This document shows, piece by piece, positions 34,791 to 43,602 of a stretch of DNA of 64,000 bases. Position numbers and translations under genes: made by a program. The notes under the pieces are model-generated. The model saw only the letters and a program-made list of their open reading frames with translations. It had not been told where the DNA came from and did not search any database. Within the stretch, counting starts at the first letter, position 1. Each line of letters starts with the position of its first letter. This DNA comes from Verrucomicrobiia bacterium (GTDB lineage: Bacteria > Verrucomicrobiota > Verrucomicrobiia > Limisphaerales > JADLHS01), in the NCBI GenBank assembly GCA_011525685.1, contig WYBW01000080.1:1-64000 (forward strand), read 5' to 3'.

Positions 34791-37484
34791 CTACCGGTTC
34801 TGTTCCACTGTCTGCCGCAGCAACTGCTGGGCGCGGACATTCCCGGGTTCGAGCCGGAGGACCTCCCGCAGATGCGGGACGGCTTCCGTTGGGCGGTCTT
34901 CCGCCAGGAGGGCGAGCGCGAGGTTCAAGTGCAATGCCGGAACCCCGGGTCTGAGTCGCAAAGCCTGCTCGAACTGGCGGCGCGCCTCCGCCGTCTTTCC
35001 CTGTCCCGCCAGCAGCGACCCGTAGTTGGCGCGCGCCTCGAACGAAGCCGGATCGAGCTGGACGGCAAGGGCAAACTGTTCCGCCGCCTCCGCCAGGCGC
35101 TGCGCCCGGATCAAGGCGTTGCCCAGCGCGGCGCGCGCCTCGAAATCATCCGGCTGCAACCGCACCGCCTCGAGGTACTGGCCGAGAGCCTCTTCGTGGC
35201 GACCCTGTTGCGCGAAGGTCTTGCCCAGTTTGATGCGCGCCGCGGTGTTGGAAGGATCGAGGCGGAGCAAATCCTCGTAGCCCGCAATGGCTTCGTCCGC
35301 CCGGCCCAGCGCCACGAGCGCGCTGCCGAGGTTCATGCGAGCCGCTAAAAAGTCCGGCTCGACCTGCAATGCGCGGCGAAAGGCGGCTTCCGCCTCGGCG
35401 GCACGATTCAGTTGCAGCAGCGCCACGCCCAAATGGTTGTGCGTCCGTCCGGAACGCGGCTGCAATTCCACTGCGCGCCGGAAATACTCAATCGCCTCCT
35501 CTCCCCGGTTTTGTGCAAGGCGGACACGACCCAAGCCAATCCAGCTTTCCAGGTAATCCCGCTGAACACGCCGCGCCTGCTGGTAACAGGCCTCAGCCTC
35601 GCTCCAACGCGCCTGGTCCAAAAGGACGCTCCCCAGCAGATTGTAAGTCTGAAGGTGGTGCGGCAGAAGCCGGGACACCTCGCGCAGGTGGAGGACGGCG
35701 TTCGAGTAATCGCCGTGTAACACCAGGGCGCCGGCGAAATTGTCGTGCAACTGCCAGTCCTCTCCGGTTCGTGCCAGGGCCTCCCGATACAATGCGGCGG
35801 AGGCCAGAAAGTTCGTCCGGTCCCGCTCCCGTGCCTCGGCCAGCCGCGCGGTTCGGCGGGCGGCATCGGCCGCGTGATCCAGTTGATGCGTGAACGGAGG
35901 CGCTCCGGTCCGCCGCCACATCTCCTCCTCCATTCGCAATCGCTCGCAGTCCGTCAATCCCAGCCGCCGCTCACATTCCTCAATTGCCAGCCAACCGCGG
36001 CCCGATTCTCCCGCCCCGGCAGACAGGTTCCCCGACAAGGCGAAAGCAACTTGCGCCGCCATCTCCCGCGCCACCTGGTAATTCCCCTTGAAGGTCAGAT
36101 GGACGTGTTCAAAAAAAGACTCCGCGCCGATGATGCCGTCCGAGGCGGCTGCCGCCAGCGCAGCCTCGGCATCCGCCAGTCGAACACCGCGCGACTCCCA
36201 ACCTTTGGCCACCTGGCGGATGATGTCGTTGATGCGGCTGTCGGCGCGAAAGCGGAGGGTGTCCAGATCACGGGCCTTGGTGAAATGTTGACGGGCCGCG
36301 TCGGCCCGCCCCAGCGCCGCCTCGCACCGTCCCATCCGATACTGGAGATCGGCAAACCCGTCGTCCACCTCAGCCGCCCGTTGATACTGCGCTTGGGCGG
36401 CGGCGTATTCGCCCTGTTGTTCCAAAGCGACGCCGGCCTCGTAGGCTTCCTTCCACTCGGCGAGTTTCTCCGTCGGAAGATTCGCCCGATGCAACGACGC
36501 GAAGGGCGGACAATCGCGCAGGTTGCTCCCCACGGTGCTGACCACAACCTTGGCTCCGCCACCCACTCCAGAGCGAACCATGTCGTTGAGGTTGCGCTCG
36601 AAGTGGGCATAAACGCGGGTCATCCGGGGATCATCGTGACGCACCTGTTGTTTGAGGAACATTTCCATGCCGCCCCATTCCTCCGGACCGGCGCGGCGTC
36701 CAACCCGCAGCAGCACATCATCCAGCAGTTGCCCCGTCCGGGTGGCTTTGACCGAAACGCTGGCGCGAATCAGCGGTAGCGGGAGGACCTGGGCGCCGAA
36801 GACCGTGCCCGCGCCAAAGGGACCGACCACCTCGTTGTTGCCCATGTAAATCACCCATACGTCGCCGTCCCGCCTCGCGGCCTCGCGGGCGATGGGCCGG
36901 AGGACGTGCGAATTGATGGCGGTCACGGCGGTGTTGATGACCTCAATGCGCCGCTCGGGATAGCGGTCGCTCAACAGCACTTGAAGAATCCGGGCGAATC
37001 CAAACGGGGACGCCGGATCACCTTCCGCCGCCGACTCGCCGAAAACAAACACTCGCAAAGTTCCCTTCGGCTTGACCGTTGAGAAGGCAACCGGCTTGGG
37101 AATGCGCATCAACTCCGGCGCGAAATAGCGCCGGCTGAACTGCCGGTTCTCCACCAGCGTCGTTTCCTCCGGCAGGGGATTTCTGACGAAGAAGGACGTG
37201 GGATAGCCGTAGCCCAGCACGCGCAACGCGAGCTCCAATCCACCGAACAGCAACAGCGGCACGCCCACCAGGGCGGTGAAGCGAAACAGCCAGAGTCGCC
37301 CGGGCGTGAGTGGGTTGGCTTTGGTATCATCCTTGGCATTTCGTTTTGGCGGAACGAGACTTCCTTCAATCTTGGCCGAAAGAGTGGAGGCATTGCCAAC
37401 CTCCGGGGATGGCTTGGCGGCAGAGGGCGCCAGCCCTTCGCCACCTCGTTTCTTTTTCCGCTTCACAACACCGAGCGTAGTCAA
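34791..37484 (-). CDS. Membrane-anchored SGNH-hydrolase/TPR protein
   Basis: An 897-aa protein with a cytoplasmic Lys/Arg-rich N-terminus (1-60), a membrane span (about 65-90) and then an SGNH/GDSL hydrolase domain: FGESAAEG (Ser151 nucleophile), GNNE (215-218) and EHVHLTFKGN (His462 candidate). TPR units sit inside it (345-410) and fill the C-terminus (about 560-897; e.g. YNLLGSVLLDQARWSEAEACY). The layout is seen in Planctomycetes/Verrucomicrobia proteins of unknown role. It probably acts at the membrane or periplasm on an ester-bearing glycan or lipid. Downstream genes on the same strand are unrelated in function. Confidence 0.82.
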   Translation of the reverse strand: MTTLGVVKRKKKRGGEGLAPSAAKPSPEVGNASTLSAKIEGSLVPPKRNAKDDTKANPLTPGRLWLFRFTALVGVPLLLFGGLELALRVLGYGYPTSFFVRNPLPEETTLVENRQFSRRYFAPELMRIPKPVAFSTVKPKGTLRVFVFGESAAEGDPASPFGFARILQVLLSDRYPERRIEVINTAVTAINSHVLRPIAREAARRDGDVWVIYMGNNEVVGPFGAGTVFGAQVLPLPLIRASVSVKATRTGQLLDDVLLRVGRRAGPEEWGGMEMFLKQQVRHDDPRMTRVYAHFERNLNDMVRSGVGGGAKVVVSTVGSNLRDCPPFASLHRANLPTEKLAEWKEAYEAGVALEQQGEYAAAQAQYQRAAEVDDGFADLQYRMGRCEAALGRADAARQHFTKARDLDTLRFRADSRINDIIRQVAKGWESRGVRLADAEAALAAAASDGIIGAESFFEHVHLTFKGNYQVAREMAAQVAFALSGNLSAGAGESGRGWLAIEECERRLGLTDCERLRMEEEMWRRTGAPPFTHQLDHAADAARRTARLAEARERDRTNFLASAALYREALARTGEDWQLHDNFAGALVLHGDYSNAVLHLREVSRLLPHHLQTYNLLGSVLLDQARWSEAEACYQQARRVQRDYLESWIGLGRVRLAQNRGEEAIEYFRRAVELQPRSGRTHNHLGVALLQLNRAAEAEAAFRRALQVEPDFLAARMNLGSALVALGRADEAIAGYEDLLRLDPSNTAARIKLGKTFAQQGRHEEALGQYLEAVRLQPDDFEARAALGNALIRAQRLAEAAEQFALAVQLDPASFEARANYGSLLAGQGKTAEARRQFEQALRLRPGVPALHLNLALALLAEDRPTEAVPHLREVLRLEPGNVRAQQLLRQTVEQNR

Positions 37485-37751
37485 GCTTCTGCCGGAAAGG
37501 CGAGTTTGCAGTTGATTTTGAGCGCGGTCCCCGCATTCGCTTTGCCAGCCGGATTCATGGCCGGAAAGACAGGGTTCGCATGGGAGGCGCGCATGTCTCG
37601 CGTTGTGCCGTCAGCGTCGCGCTGACAGCATCCTGACACCAGCTTGAACACGCCTGATGGGGCGTGGGCTTGTTCGACGAACTTTGCGGCGTGACGCCGC
37701 AACACACACACCGGAGGCGTATGCTCTCCAACTCGACCACGCCGTTCCGGC
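37485..37751. other. Intergenic, 267 bases, with family-D repeat
   Basis: The repeat occupies 37581-37740. The flanking bases show nothing. Confidence 0.5.
37581..37740 (-). repeat. Dispersed repeat, family D (copy 2)
   Basis: On the minus strand: GAGAGCATACGCCTCCGG, TTGCGGCGTCACGCCGCAA, CAAGCTGGTGTCAGGATGC and GACGCTGACGGCACAACGCG in the same order as 4663-4820. The inner stems differ (GCGTC/GACGC types) but pair. Confidence 0.72.
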
Positions 37752-38135
37752 TCAGAGCCGCTCGCGGCCGCTGTAACCGCTGTCGAGGTCGTGCCAGAAT
37801 TCGATGTCCTCCTCGTGCTGCTCCCAGCACAGGAAAACCTCCCGGCCGCCGATGATGGCGGGAAAATCAATCAGGCCGCGTTCGAGGTCCTTGATCTGGA
37901 TCTCGCGGCGCTGAAACTCGCCGAGCACCGCGTGCATCTCGGCCAGCGTGCGAATCCATTGGTTTACGATGTCCCCTCCAACGTCGTGTCCCGGGTTCAT
38001 GAGGCTGCGCAAACGCTTGTCGCAACGCTCCAGGTCGTGGCGCAAGGTGTTGAGGCGTTTCAACCAGACCCGCACCTGCGGCAGCAACGCACGCGCTTCC
38101 TCCAGCGTGTAATGCTTCTCAAACCGGTTTACCAT
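37752..38135 (-). CDS. DUF2203 family protein
   Basis: A 127-aa cytoplasmic protein of unknown function. It has the family's start KHYTLEEARALLPQVR, a helical middle with RSLMNPGHDVGG, and the acidic end LCWEQHEEDIEFWHDLDSGYSGR, including the GREVFLCW block. DUF2203 proteins are thought to be soluble and small; none has a known activity that I can state. It sits next to the TPR lipoprotein gene, start to end 12 bases apart, so both may share a transcript. Confidence 0.88.
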   Translation of the reverse strand: MVNRFEKHYTLEEARALLPQVRVWLKRLNTLRHDLERCDKRLRSLMNPGHDVGGDIVNQWIRTLAEMHAVLGEFQRREIQIKDLERGLIDFPAIIGGREVFLCWEQHEEDIEFWHDLDSGYSGRERL

Positions 38136-38147
38136 GGTGTTCGCGGA

Positions 38148-39854
38148 TCAGTCGGTCCTGCCCGCCTCGAGCTTCTTGCGCACCTCGTCGTTGGCCTCGA
38201 CCTCCAATGACTTGCGCCAGGCCTCCCGCGCCTTGTCCGGTTCGCCGAGCTCGGCGTGAACATCCCCAAGATGGTCGTAGATCGTTGCGTCCGGCTCTTC
38301 CGACTTGGCCACGGCTTTGAGCAGGTATTCCAAGGCCTCGCGCGGCTGGCTCAACTTGAACAACACCCAGCCCATGCTGTCGAGATAGGCGGCGTTGTCC
38401 GGCTCGGCCTTGAGCGCCCGCGCGATCAGCTCGCGCGCCTCCTCGAGGTTCTCGCCGTGCTCGGCCCACATGTAGCCGAGATAATTGAGCGCCTCGGCGA
38501 AGTCGGGCGACAACGCCAGGCACTTCCGGAAATACGTGGCCGCCGCCGCGCGGTCGCCCTTGCGTTCGAGCGCCGCGCCGAGCTGGAAGTAGAAGATGTG
38601 GTTGAGCCGGTTGGTGTCGGTGGCCTGCGCGATGATCTCCGCCGCCGTGAACCGGTTGACGGCCTCGGCGTAGTTCTTTTCCCGCATGTACGCCGTGGCA
38701 AGCAGGTACTCGTTCACGAAGTTGGAGGGGAACTTGGCGCGCGCGCGGTTCAACGTGGCCAGCGCGTCGCCGGTGTTGCCCAGCGCAATCTGGGCCGCCG
38801 CCAGGTCGTAGTGGGCCTGTTCGAAATCGGGGTTGAACAGCAACACTTTTTGCAGGTTTTCGATGGCCTCGGCCCAGCGGTCCTCCTCGTAGGCCAGCCG
38901 ACCCAGTTGATAGTAGGCCTGAACATTGGCGGGGTCCTCCCGCACGATATCCTCGAGTTGAGCGATGGCGCGCGGACGATCATTGGTCCGCAGGTAGATG
39001 TCCGCCAGCTTGACACGCACGGCATGCCGCAGAACGGGCTGGTCGGCGGCCATCCGGATCACATCGAGGTAAACCTCCGCCGCTCGCTCGAAATCTCCGA
39101 ACAAGTTGAAGCCGTCGCCCAGCTTGAGGCGTTCCGGGGCGGTGCGCAGTTGAAAGTCCTTGATCTGTTTGAGCACCTTCAGCGCCTTCGCGTGAAGCGC
39201 CTCCCGCTGGCTGGGAAACTGGAGCGCGAAACTCGCGTAGAGTTCCGTGACTCCCATGAGAAACTCGGGGCTGGCGCGGGTTTGCCGCGCGGCCTCGTCC
39301 AGGACTTTCAGCGCTTCCTCGGGCTTGTTGGCCTGGATGTGGTTGAGAAAGAGGTGCTGGTAACCGCTGAGTTCGAGGGGTGACTTCTTGATCGCCATGC
39401 GATTGGCTTCGATGGCCTTGTCCACCTGCCCCAGTTGCGCGTAAACCAGACCCAACCGGGCGAAAACCAGACCGGAAGCCTCGGGCCGGGCGGTGGATGC
39501 CAGCAACAACTCCAGCGCGAGATCGGACTTCTTGTTCGGCAAGAGGCGGCGCGTCACCTCCAGCGTGAGCGCTTCATCGTCAGGATTTGCGCGGGCGGCG
39601 CGGGCGAACTCCTCGAGCGCCAGTTCCCGTTGCTCGTTCAGCTCGTAAATGACCGCCGTCGCGTAATGCGCCTGGGCTTTGGCACGACGTTCCAATTCCC
39701 GCTCCCCGGCGCGGGCGCTTGCATTGGACTGGCTCGACCCGGCCCCGGATTGGGCATCCGACGGATTGCGCCCCGAGGGCGCGGTACGGCAACTGGCCAG
39801 CAGCAAGGTCATCGCTCCCGCCAACAGCGCCGGGACCAAAGTGCGTTGGTTCAT
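38148..39854 (-). CDS. TPR lipoprotein
   Basis: A 568-aa lipoprotein: signal MNQRTLVPALLAGAMTLLLA with lipobox LASC (Cys22), then a Ser/Ala-rich linker and about a dozen TPR units (from about 60 to 550; e.g. YYQLGRLAYEEDRWAEAIE and LNYLGYMWAEHGENLEEAR). TPR arrays act as protein-binding scaffolds, so it likely assembles an outer-membrane or periplasmic complex. Known outer-membrane assembly and polysaccharide export systems use such proteins, but none is next door. Start ATG 39854 is chosen over an upstream TTG. Confidence 0.85.
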   Translation of the reverse strand: MNQRTLVPALLAGAMTLLLASCRTAPSGRNPSDAQSGAGSSQSNASARAGERELERRAKAQAHYATAVIYELNEQRELALEEFARAARANPDDEALTLEVTRRLLPNKKSDLALELLLASTARPEASGLVFARLGLVYAQLGQVDKAIEANRMAIKKSPLELSGYQHLFLNHIQANKPEEALKVLDEAARQTRASPEFLMGVTELYASFALQFPSQREALHAKALKVLKQIKDFQLRTAPERLKLGDGFNLFGDFERAAEVYLDVIRMAADQPVLRHAVRVKLADIYLRTNDRPRAIAQLEDIVREDPANVQAYYQLGRLAYEEDRWAEAIENLQKVLLFNPDFEQAHYDLAAAQIALGNTGDALATLNRARAKFPSNFVNEYLLATAYMREKNYAEAVNRFTAAEIIAQATDTNRLNHIFYFQLGAALERKGDRAAAATYFRKCLALSPDFAEALNYLGYMWAEHGENLEEARELIARALKAEPDNAAYLDSMGWVLFKLSQPREALEYLLKAVAKSEEPDATIYDHLGDVHAELGEPDKAREAWRKSLEVEANDEVRKKLEAGRTD

Positions 39855-39928
39855 GCGGTACAATAAGCCACGCGCGGCGGCGCTCCCGAATCGCCGCCGG
39901 CGTGGCCGGGAATGGAACGGGCTGGCGA

Positions 39929-40030
39929 TTACTTCTGCCAGGTGCGCTTCTTGTGACGATGCAGACGCAGCTTCTTGCGCCGTTTGTGTTTGTTGATTTT
40001 CGCTTTGCGGCGTTTTTTCAGTGAACCCAT
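39929..40030 (-). CDS. Very small basic mS38/COX24 (AURKAIP1)-type protein
   Basis: A 33-aa, very basic protein starting MGSLKKRRKAKINKHKRRKK and ending HRHKKRTWQK. It has the K-K-R-R-x-K...K-H-K-x-R-K...R-x-x-x-x-K pattern of the AURKAIP1/COX24 domain, known from mitochondrial ribosomal protein mS38 and small proteins in some bacteria, where a place near the small ribosomal subunit is likely. It is easily missed because of its length. It lies 12 bases after hisG on the same strand. Confidence 0.85.
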   Translation of the reverse strand: MGSLKKRRKAKINKHKRRKKLRLHRHKKRTWQK

Positions 40031-40041
40031 AGGCTTCGCGG

Positions 40042-40923
40042 TCAATATACGACTTTGTTCAACGGATATTCAATGATTCCCTCGGCCCCGGCGGCCTTCA
40101 GCTTCGGAATGAACTCCCGGACGACGTGCTCGTCAATGATGGTTTCGACGGCCACCCAGCCCTGCTGGCTCAGGCTGGAGATCGTCGGGTTGCGCAGCGC
40201 TGGCAGGGCCGCCAGCAATTTCGGCAGATGCTTCTCGGCGATGTTCATTTTCAGCCCGACCTTGGCCTCCGCTTCCAGCGCGCCTTTGAGCAGCAACGCC
40301 AGTGTTTCGATCTTCCGGCGCTTCCAGCGGTCCTTCCACGCATTCTGATTGGCGATCAACCGCGGCGTCGAAGCCAGCAACGTGTCCACGATGCGCAGCT
40401 TGTTGGCGCGCAGCGACGAGCCGGTTTCAGTCAGTTCCACGATCGCATCCACCAGCTCGTGCGCTTTCATTTCCGTGGCGCCCCAGGAAAACTCCACCTC
40501 CGCCTTCACCCCATGCCGCCGAAGATACTTTTTCGTCAGGTTCACGACCTCGGTGGCGATGCGTTTGCCCTGGAGGTCCTTGACCGATTTAATGCGTGAA
40601 TTCTCCGGCACGGCCAGCACCCATCGCGCCGGCTGACGGGTCGCCTTGCTGAACAGAAACTCCCCCACCTCGTGAACCTTCGAGCCGTTCTCCACGATCC
40701 AGTCGTGACCGGTGATCCCGCAATCGAGATAGCCATGCTCGACGTAACGGCTGATCTCCTGCGCGCGAATCAAGCGGATGACCAGTTCGTCATCGTCCAC
40801 ATAGGGCACGTAGGAACGGCTGCTGACCTGGATGTTGAATCCGGCCTTGGCCATCTTTTGAATGGTCGCCTCCTGCAAGCTGCCCTTGGGCAACCCAAAC
40901 TTCAGCACTTTCTTGCTCGTCAT
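40042..40923 (-). CDS. hisG: ATP phosphoribosyltransferase (long form)
   Basis: A 293-aa enzyme catalysing the first step of histidine synthesis (ATP + PRPP to phosphoribosyl-ATP). Start [20 protein letters not shown] is typical; [16 protein letters not shown] and [19 protein letters not shown] are the catalytic-domain blocks, and the C-terminal ACT-like regulatory domain (about 205-293, [21 protein letters not shown]) marks the long HisG type, which acts without HisZ and is feedback-inhibited by histidine. No other his gene is in the window. ATG 40923 starts the conserved part. Confidence 0.95.
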   Translation of the reverse strand: MTSKKVLKFGLPKGSLQEATIQKMAKAGFNIQVSSRSYVPYVDDDELVIRLIRAQEISRYVEHGYLDCGITGHDWIVENGSKVHEVGEFLFSKATRQPARWVLAVPENSRIKSVKDLQGKRIATEVVNLTKKYLRRHGVKAEVEFSWGATEMKAHELVDAIVELTETGSSLRANKLRIVDTLLASTPRLIANQNAWKDRWKRRKIETLALLLKGALEAEAKVGLKMNIAEKHLPKLLAALPALRNPTISSLSQQGWVAVETIIDEHVVREFIPKLKAAGAEGIIEYPLNKVVY

Positions 40924-41077
40924 GTTGTCTGCACTCTGCCAGTCCGGCGCGGGGACGGGACACTCCCTGGTCCGCTGGTTGCTCCCGCGCGGACGCAATG
41001 GTGTGCCAAGACTGGCCCTCCAAAGACAGCTTTTTCTTTTGCGTTCTCAGGCCGTGGGGGCGTCCCAGTTCCATGCC

Positions 41078-41195
41078 GGTGGGGGTGGTCGCGCTGCGAC
41101 CACCGCGTGCGCGTTCAGCGGACGGCCGTGCGGAGGGCCACTCGTTGCGCCGCTTTACTCGGCGCTACGGCTCGCAGCGCGAGCCGTTCCACCAA
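41078..41195 (-). repeat. Dispersed palindromic repeat, family A/E (copy 4)
   Basis: GGTGGTCGCGCTGCGACCACC and GCTACGGCTCGCAGCGCGAG hairpins bracket an inner block GCGTTCAGCGGAC. It combines blocks seen at 1469 and 14429. It lies between hisG and the GDPD gene. Confidence 0.65.
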
Positions 41196-41212
41196 ATTCG
41201 GCCTTTGCCGCT

Positions 41213-42124
41213 TCACTTCATCGCGCGCAACGCCAGCGTCCGCCACAACAACCCGGTGTTGTTCGTGATGATGCCGTCCACGCCCATGTCGAGAAGCTTG
41301 TTGGCCGCCGCGGGATCGTTGATGGTGTAAATCCAGACCTTGAGCTTGCGCTTGTGCGCCTGTCTGACCGCGTCTTTGTTGACCTGATCGTTCCAAACCA
41401 CCACCTTCGCGCCGCTCTTCTCCAGATCATCCAACCAAGCCGCATCCAACAGTTTGGGCCGTTCGCCGGGCTTGCTGCCATCCGCGAGCCTGCCCGGCGG
41501 ACCAAGCGCCCCGAGCACCTGGGTTGGCTCCAGTTCATGGAACTTTTTCAAGTACTCCCAGTCGAAGGACTGCAGCACCAATCGGTTGATCAGGTTCTTG
41601 TCGCGCAGCAGTTGCGCGCAGGTTGCGGCGTCGCCTTCCTTGCGTTCAATGAGCGTGACCCCGCCGTTGCCCTGGATGAAGTCCAGCGCCTCGCCGAGCA
41701 GGAGCACTTTGGTGCCGGCGAATCCCGGGCTGAACCACGCGCCGGCATCAAGCGTCTGCAATTCGGCGGCGGTTTTCTGGTCCACGCGGATTTTCGCGCC
41801 GCCCCAACGCTTCACCGCGTCGGTGGTCCGGTCCAGGGTGTAATCGTGCATGAGCACCGGCACGCCGTCCCGGCTATGGTGGTAATCCAGCTCCACGAGG
41901 TCGGCGCCAGCTTCGATGGCGAGCTTGAACGCGGGCTGTGTGTTTTCCGGCGCAAATTGCATGTAGCCGCGATGCGCGATGATGAGCGGGCGTTTGGCCT
42001 GAATCAACTTGAGCACAGGAGCGTCGGGTTCGGCAGCTTTCATCATCGTGGGGGTTGGGCCGGCCAGACAGAAGGCCAACAAGGCCGGCCCGGAACAAAC
42101 AGGGTGCAACCAGAATCGTTTCAC
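41213..42124 (-). CDS. Glycerophosphodiester phosphodiesterase, exported
   Basis: A 303-aa protein of the GDPD (UgpQ/GlpQ) family, which hydrolyses glycerophosphodiesters to glycerol-3-phosphate and an alcohol. After a signal-like start (KRFWLHPVCSGPALLAF) it has IIAHRGYMQFAPENT (catalytic His and Glu), ADLVELDYHHSRDGVPVLMHD (metal ligands, second His), and the C-terminal VWIYTINDPAAANKLLDMGVDGI. GTG 42124 is chosen because the signal begins there; ATG codons further in would lose it. It is divergent from a DUF1080 gene 100 bases away. Confidence 0.85.
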   Translation of the reverse strand: MKRFWLHPVCSGPALLAFCLAGPTPTMMKAAEPDAPVLKLIQAKRPLIIAHRGYMQFAPENTQPAFKLAIEAGADLVELDYHHSRDGVPVLMHDYTLDRTTDAVKRWGGAKIRVDQKTAAELQTLDAGAWFSPGFAGTKVLLLGEALDFIQGNGGVTLIERKEGDAATCAQLLRDKNLINRLVLQSFDWEYLKKFHELEPTQVLGALGPPGRLADGSKPGERPKLLDAAWLDDLEKSGAKVVVWNDQVNKDAVRQAHKRKLKVWIYTINDPAAANKLLDMGVDGIITNNTGLLWRTLALRAMK

Positions 42125-42226
42125 GCACAAAACGTTGTGCCATGCCAGTGTCGCGGGCAAGGGCAAAACCCGTCCGCCCGTCTTTTTCGCTTGGCGAGGC
42201 ACCGCGGTGGTCCTACCTTCCGGCGC

Positions 42227-42862
42227 ATGAGAAGCAAACTGCTTTGCGCCTTGATCACTACTGTCACAGTCACCGCCGCGACCGCGGTTCGGGCCGAAGT
42301 TGAGCCGGGATTCACCGCGCTCATGGACGGCAAAACGTTCAACGGCTGGAAGTCCGCCGAGGAAAACAAGAGCACCTGGAAAATCGAAGACGGCGCGTTC
42401 GTCGCCAAGGGCGAGCGTTGTCACCTTTTCTACGAGGGCGACGGCAAGCCGTTCAAGAATTTCCATCTCAAGGTCGAGGTGATGACGGAGCCGAAGTCCA
42501 ACGGCGGAATCTATTTTCACACCAAGTACCAGGCCAGCGACTGGCCACGCGCGGGCTTCGAGTCGCAGGTGAACAACACGCACGGCGACTGGAAGAAAAC
42601 CGGCAGCCTGTACGACGTCGTCAATGTCGGCATCCCGGCCGCCGAAGACCGCAAATGGTGGACGCAGGAAATCATCGTCGAGGGCAACAAGGTCACGGTC
42701 AAGGTGGATGGCAAAACGGTGCTCCAATACATCGAACCGCCCGGGGCGCAGGCGGCCAAGCCTTTCGAGCGCAAGCTGGGTGAGGGGACCTTCGCGCTCC
42801 AAGGGCACGATCCGGGCAGTACGATCCGCTACAAGAACATCCGGGTAAAGCGGCTGGATTGA
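42227..42862 (+). CDS. DUF1080 (3-keto-disaccharide hydrolase-like) secreted protein
   Basis: A 211-aa protein: signal peptide (1-23) and a single DUF1080 beta-jelly-roll domain. Blocks are FTALMDGKTFNGWK, WKIEDGAFVAKGE, FKNFHLKVEVMTEPKSNGGI, FESQVNNTHGDWKKTGSLYD, WWTQEIIVEGNKVTVKVDG and the ending IRYKNIRVKRL. DUF1080 domains are very abundant in Verrucomicrobia and some act as 3-keto-glycoside hydrolases; here activity is not shown. A clear terminator follows. Confidence 0.92.
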   Translation: MRSKLLCALITTVTVTAATAVRAEVEPGFTALMDGKTFNGWKSAEENKSTWKIEDGAFVAKGERCHLFYEGDGKPFKNFHLKVEVMTEPKSNGGIYFHTKYQASDWPRAGFESQVNNTHGDWKKTGSLYDVVNVGIPAAEDRKWWTQEIIVEGNKVTVKVDGKTVLQYIEPPGAQAAKPFERKLGEGTFALQGHDPGSTIRYKNIRVKRLD

Positions 42863-42887
42863 GCCCCTGGTCAACGCCTTTGCACAG

Positions 42888-42918
42888 ACGGCGCACGCGA
42901 ACAGGGTGCGCCGTTTTT
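42888..42918 (+). terminator. Rho-independent terminator of the DUF1080 gene
   Basis: ACGGCGCA (42888-42895) pairs with TGCGCCGT (42907-42914), loop of 11 bases, followed by four further T (five counting the last stem base). Confidence 0.82.
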
Positions 42919-42940
42919 CTTTGGAACTGGCAAAGGCTGC

Positions 42941-43513
42941 CTACTTCACCAGCGCCAGCACCTGTTTGAATTCCTCGGTCCCCGCGCGCTCCAGCAACTC
43001 GAACAGGATCATCTCGGTCGAGACCATGATCGCGCCCGCGTCCCGCATCCGGCTGACTCCCAGCTCATGATTCCCGGCCGCGCGCGATGAGATGGCGTCG
43101 GCCACGACAAAAGGTCGAAAGCCGCGCTCCAGAAGATCGAAGCAGGTTTGCAGCACGCAGACATGCGCTTCGATGCCGCAGAGCACGACATCGCTCACCT
43201 GCCTGGCGAGCAGGGCTTCCTCGAACCCGGTGGCCCCAAAGCAACTGAAGGCCATCTTCTCCATCGGCGCAAAGTCCGGGATTGCTGCCGCCACCGCCGG
43301 CACAGTCGCACCGACCCCTTTGCGATACTGTTCGGTGAGCAGGACCGGCAACCGGAGGATCACTGCGGCTTTGATCAGGCGGACCACATTTTGCAGCAGC
43401 GGTTCGCCGTCAAAAATCGCCGGCAGCAACCGCTCCTGAACGTCCACGACCACCAACCCGGTTTTGGCTCTGACGATGCGACCGGTTTTCCCAACCGACG
43501 AGGTGACTTGCAT
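42941..43513 (-). CDS. Isochorismatase-family cysteine hydrolase
   Basis: A 190-aa cytoplasmic hydrolase of the isochorismatase/nicotinamidase-like fold. VVVDVQERLLPAI (catalytic Asp24), MEKMAFSCF (Lys86) and GIEAHVCVLQT (Cys119) form the Asp-Lys-Cys triad. It resembles YcaC-type proteins of unknown substrate. It stands alone, between the DUF1080 gene and GH78 gene. Confidence 0.9.
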   Translation of the reverse strand: MQVTSSVGKTGRIVRAKTGLVVVDVQERLLPAIFDGEPLLQNVVRLIKAAVILRLPVLLTEQYRKGVGATVPAVAAAIPDFAPMEKMAFSCFGATGFEEALLARQVSDVVLCGIEAHVCVLQTCFDLLERGFRPFVVADAISSRAAGNHELGVSRMRDAGAIMVSTEMILFELLERAGTEEFKQVLALVK

Positions 43514-43602
43514 GAGCGGTGAAGTTGAGGGGATTCAAACCAACCGTCAAGACACGCGAGCGACACGCGAGCGAACGGTTTGCCCACTGGAATCAAGGGA
43601 CT

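Noticed and set aside
40862-42226. Upstream part of the open frame that continues into the DUF1080 gene
   Set aside because: It crosses hisG and the GDPD gene in antisense, and the signal peptide of DUF1080 starts exactly at 42227.
42125-42874. Extension of the GDPD frame opposite DUF1080
   Set aside because: It overlaps the real DUF1080 gene on the other strand; the GDPD signal-like start begins at 42124.
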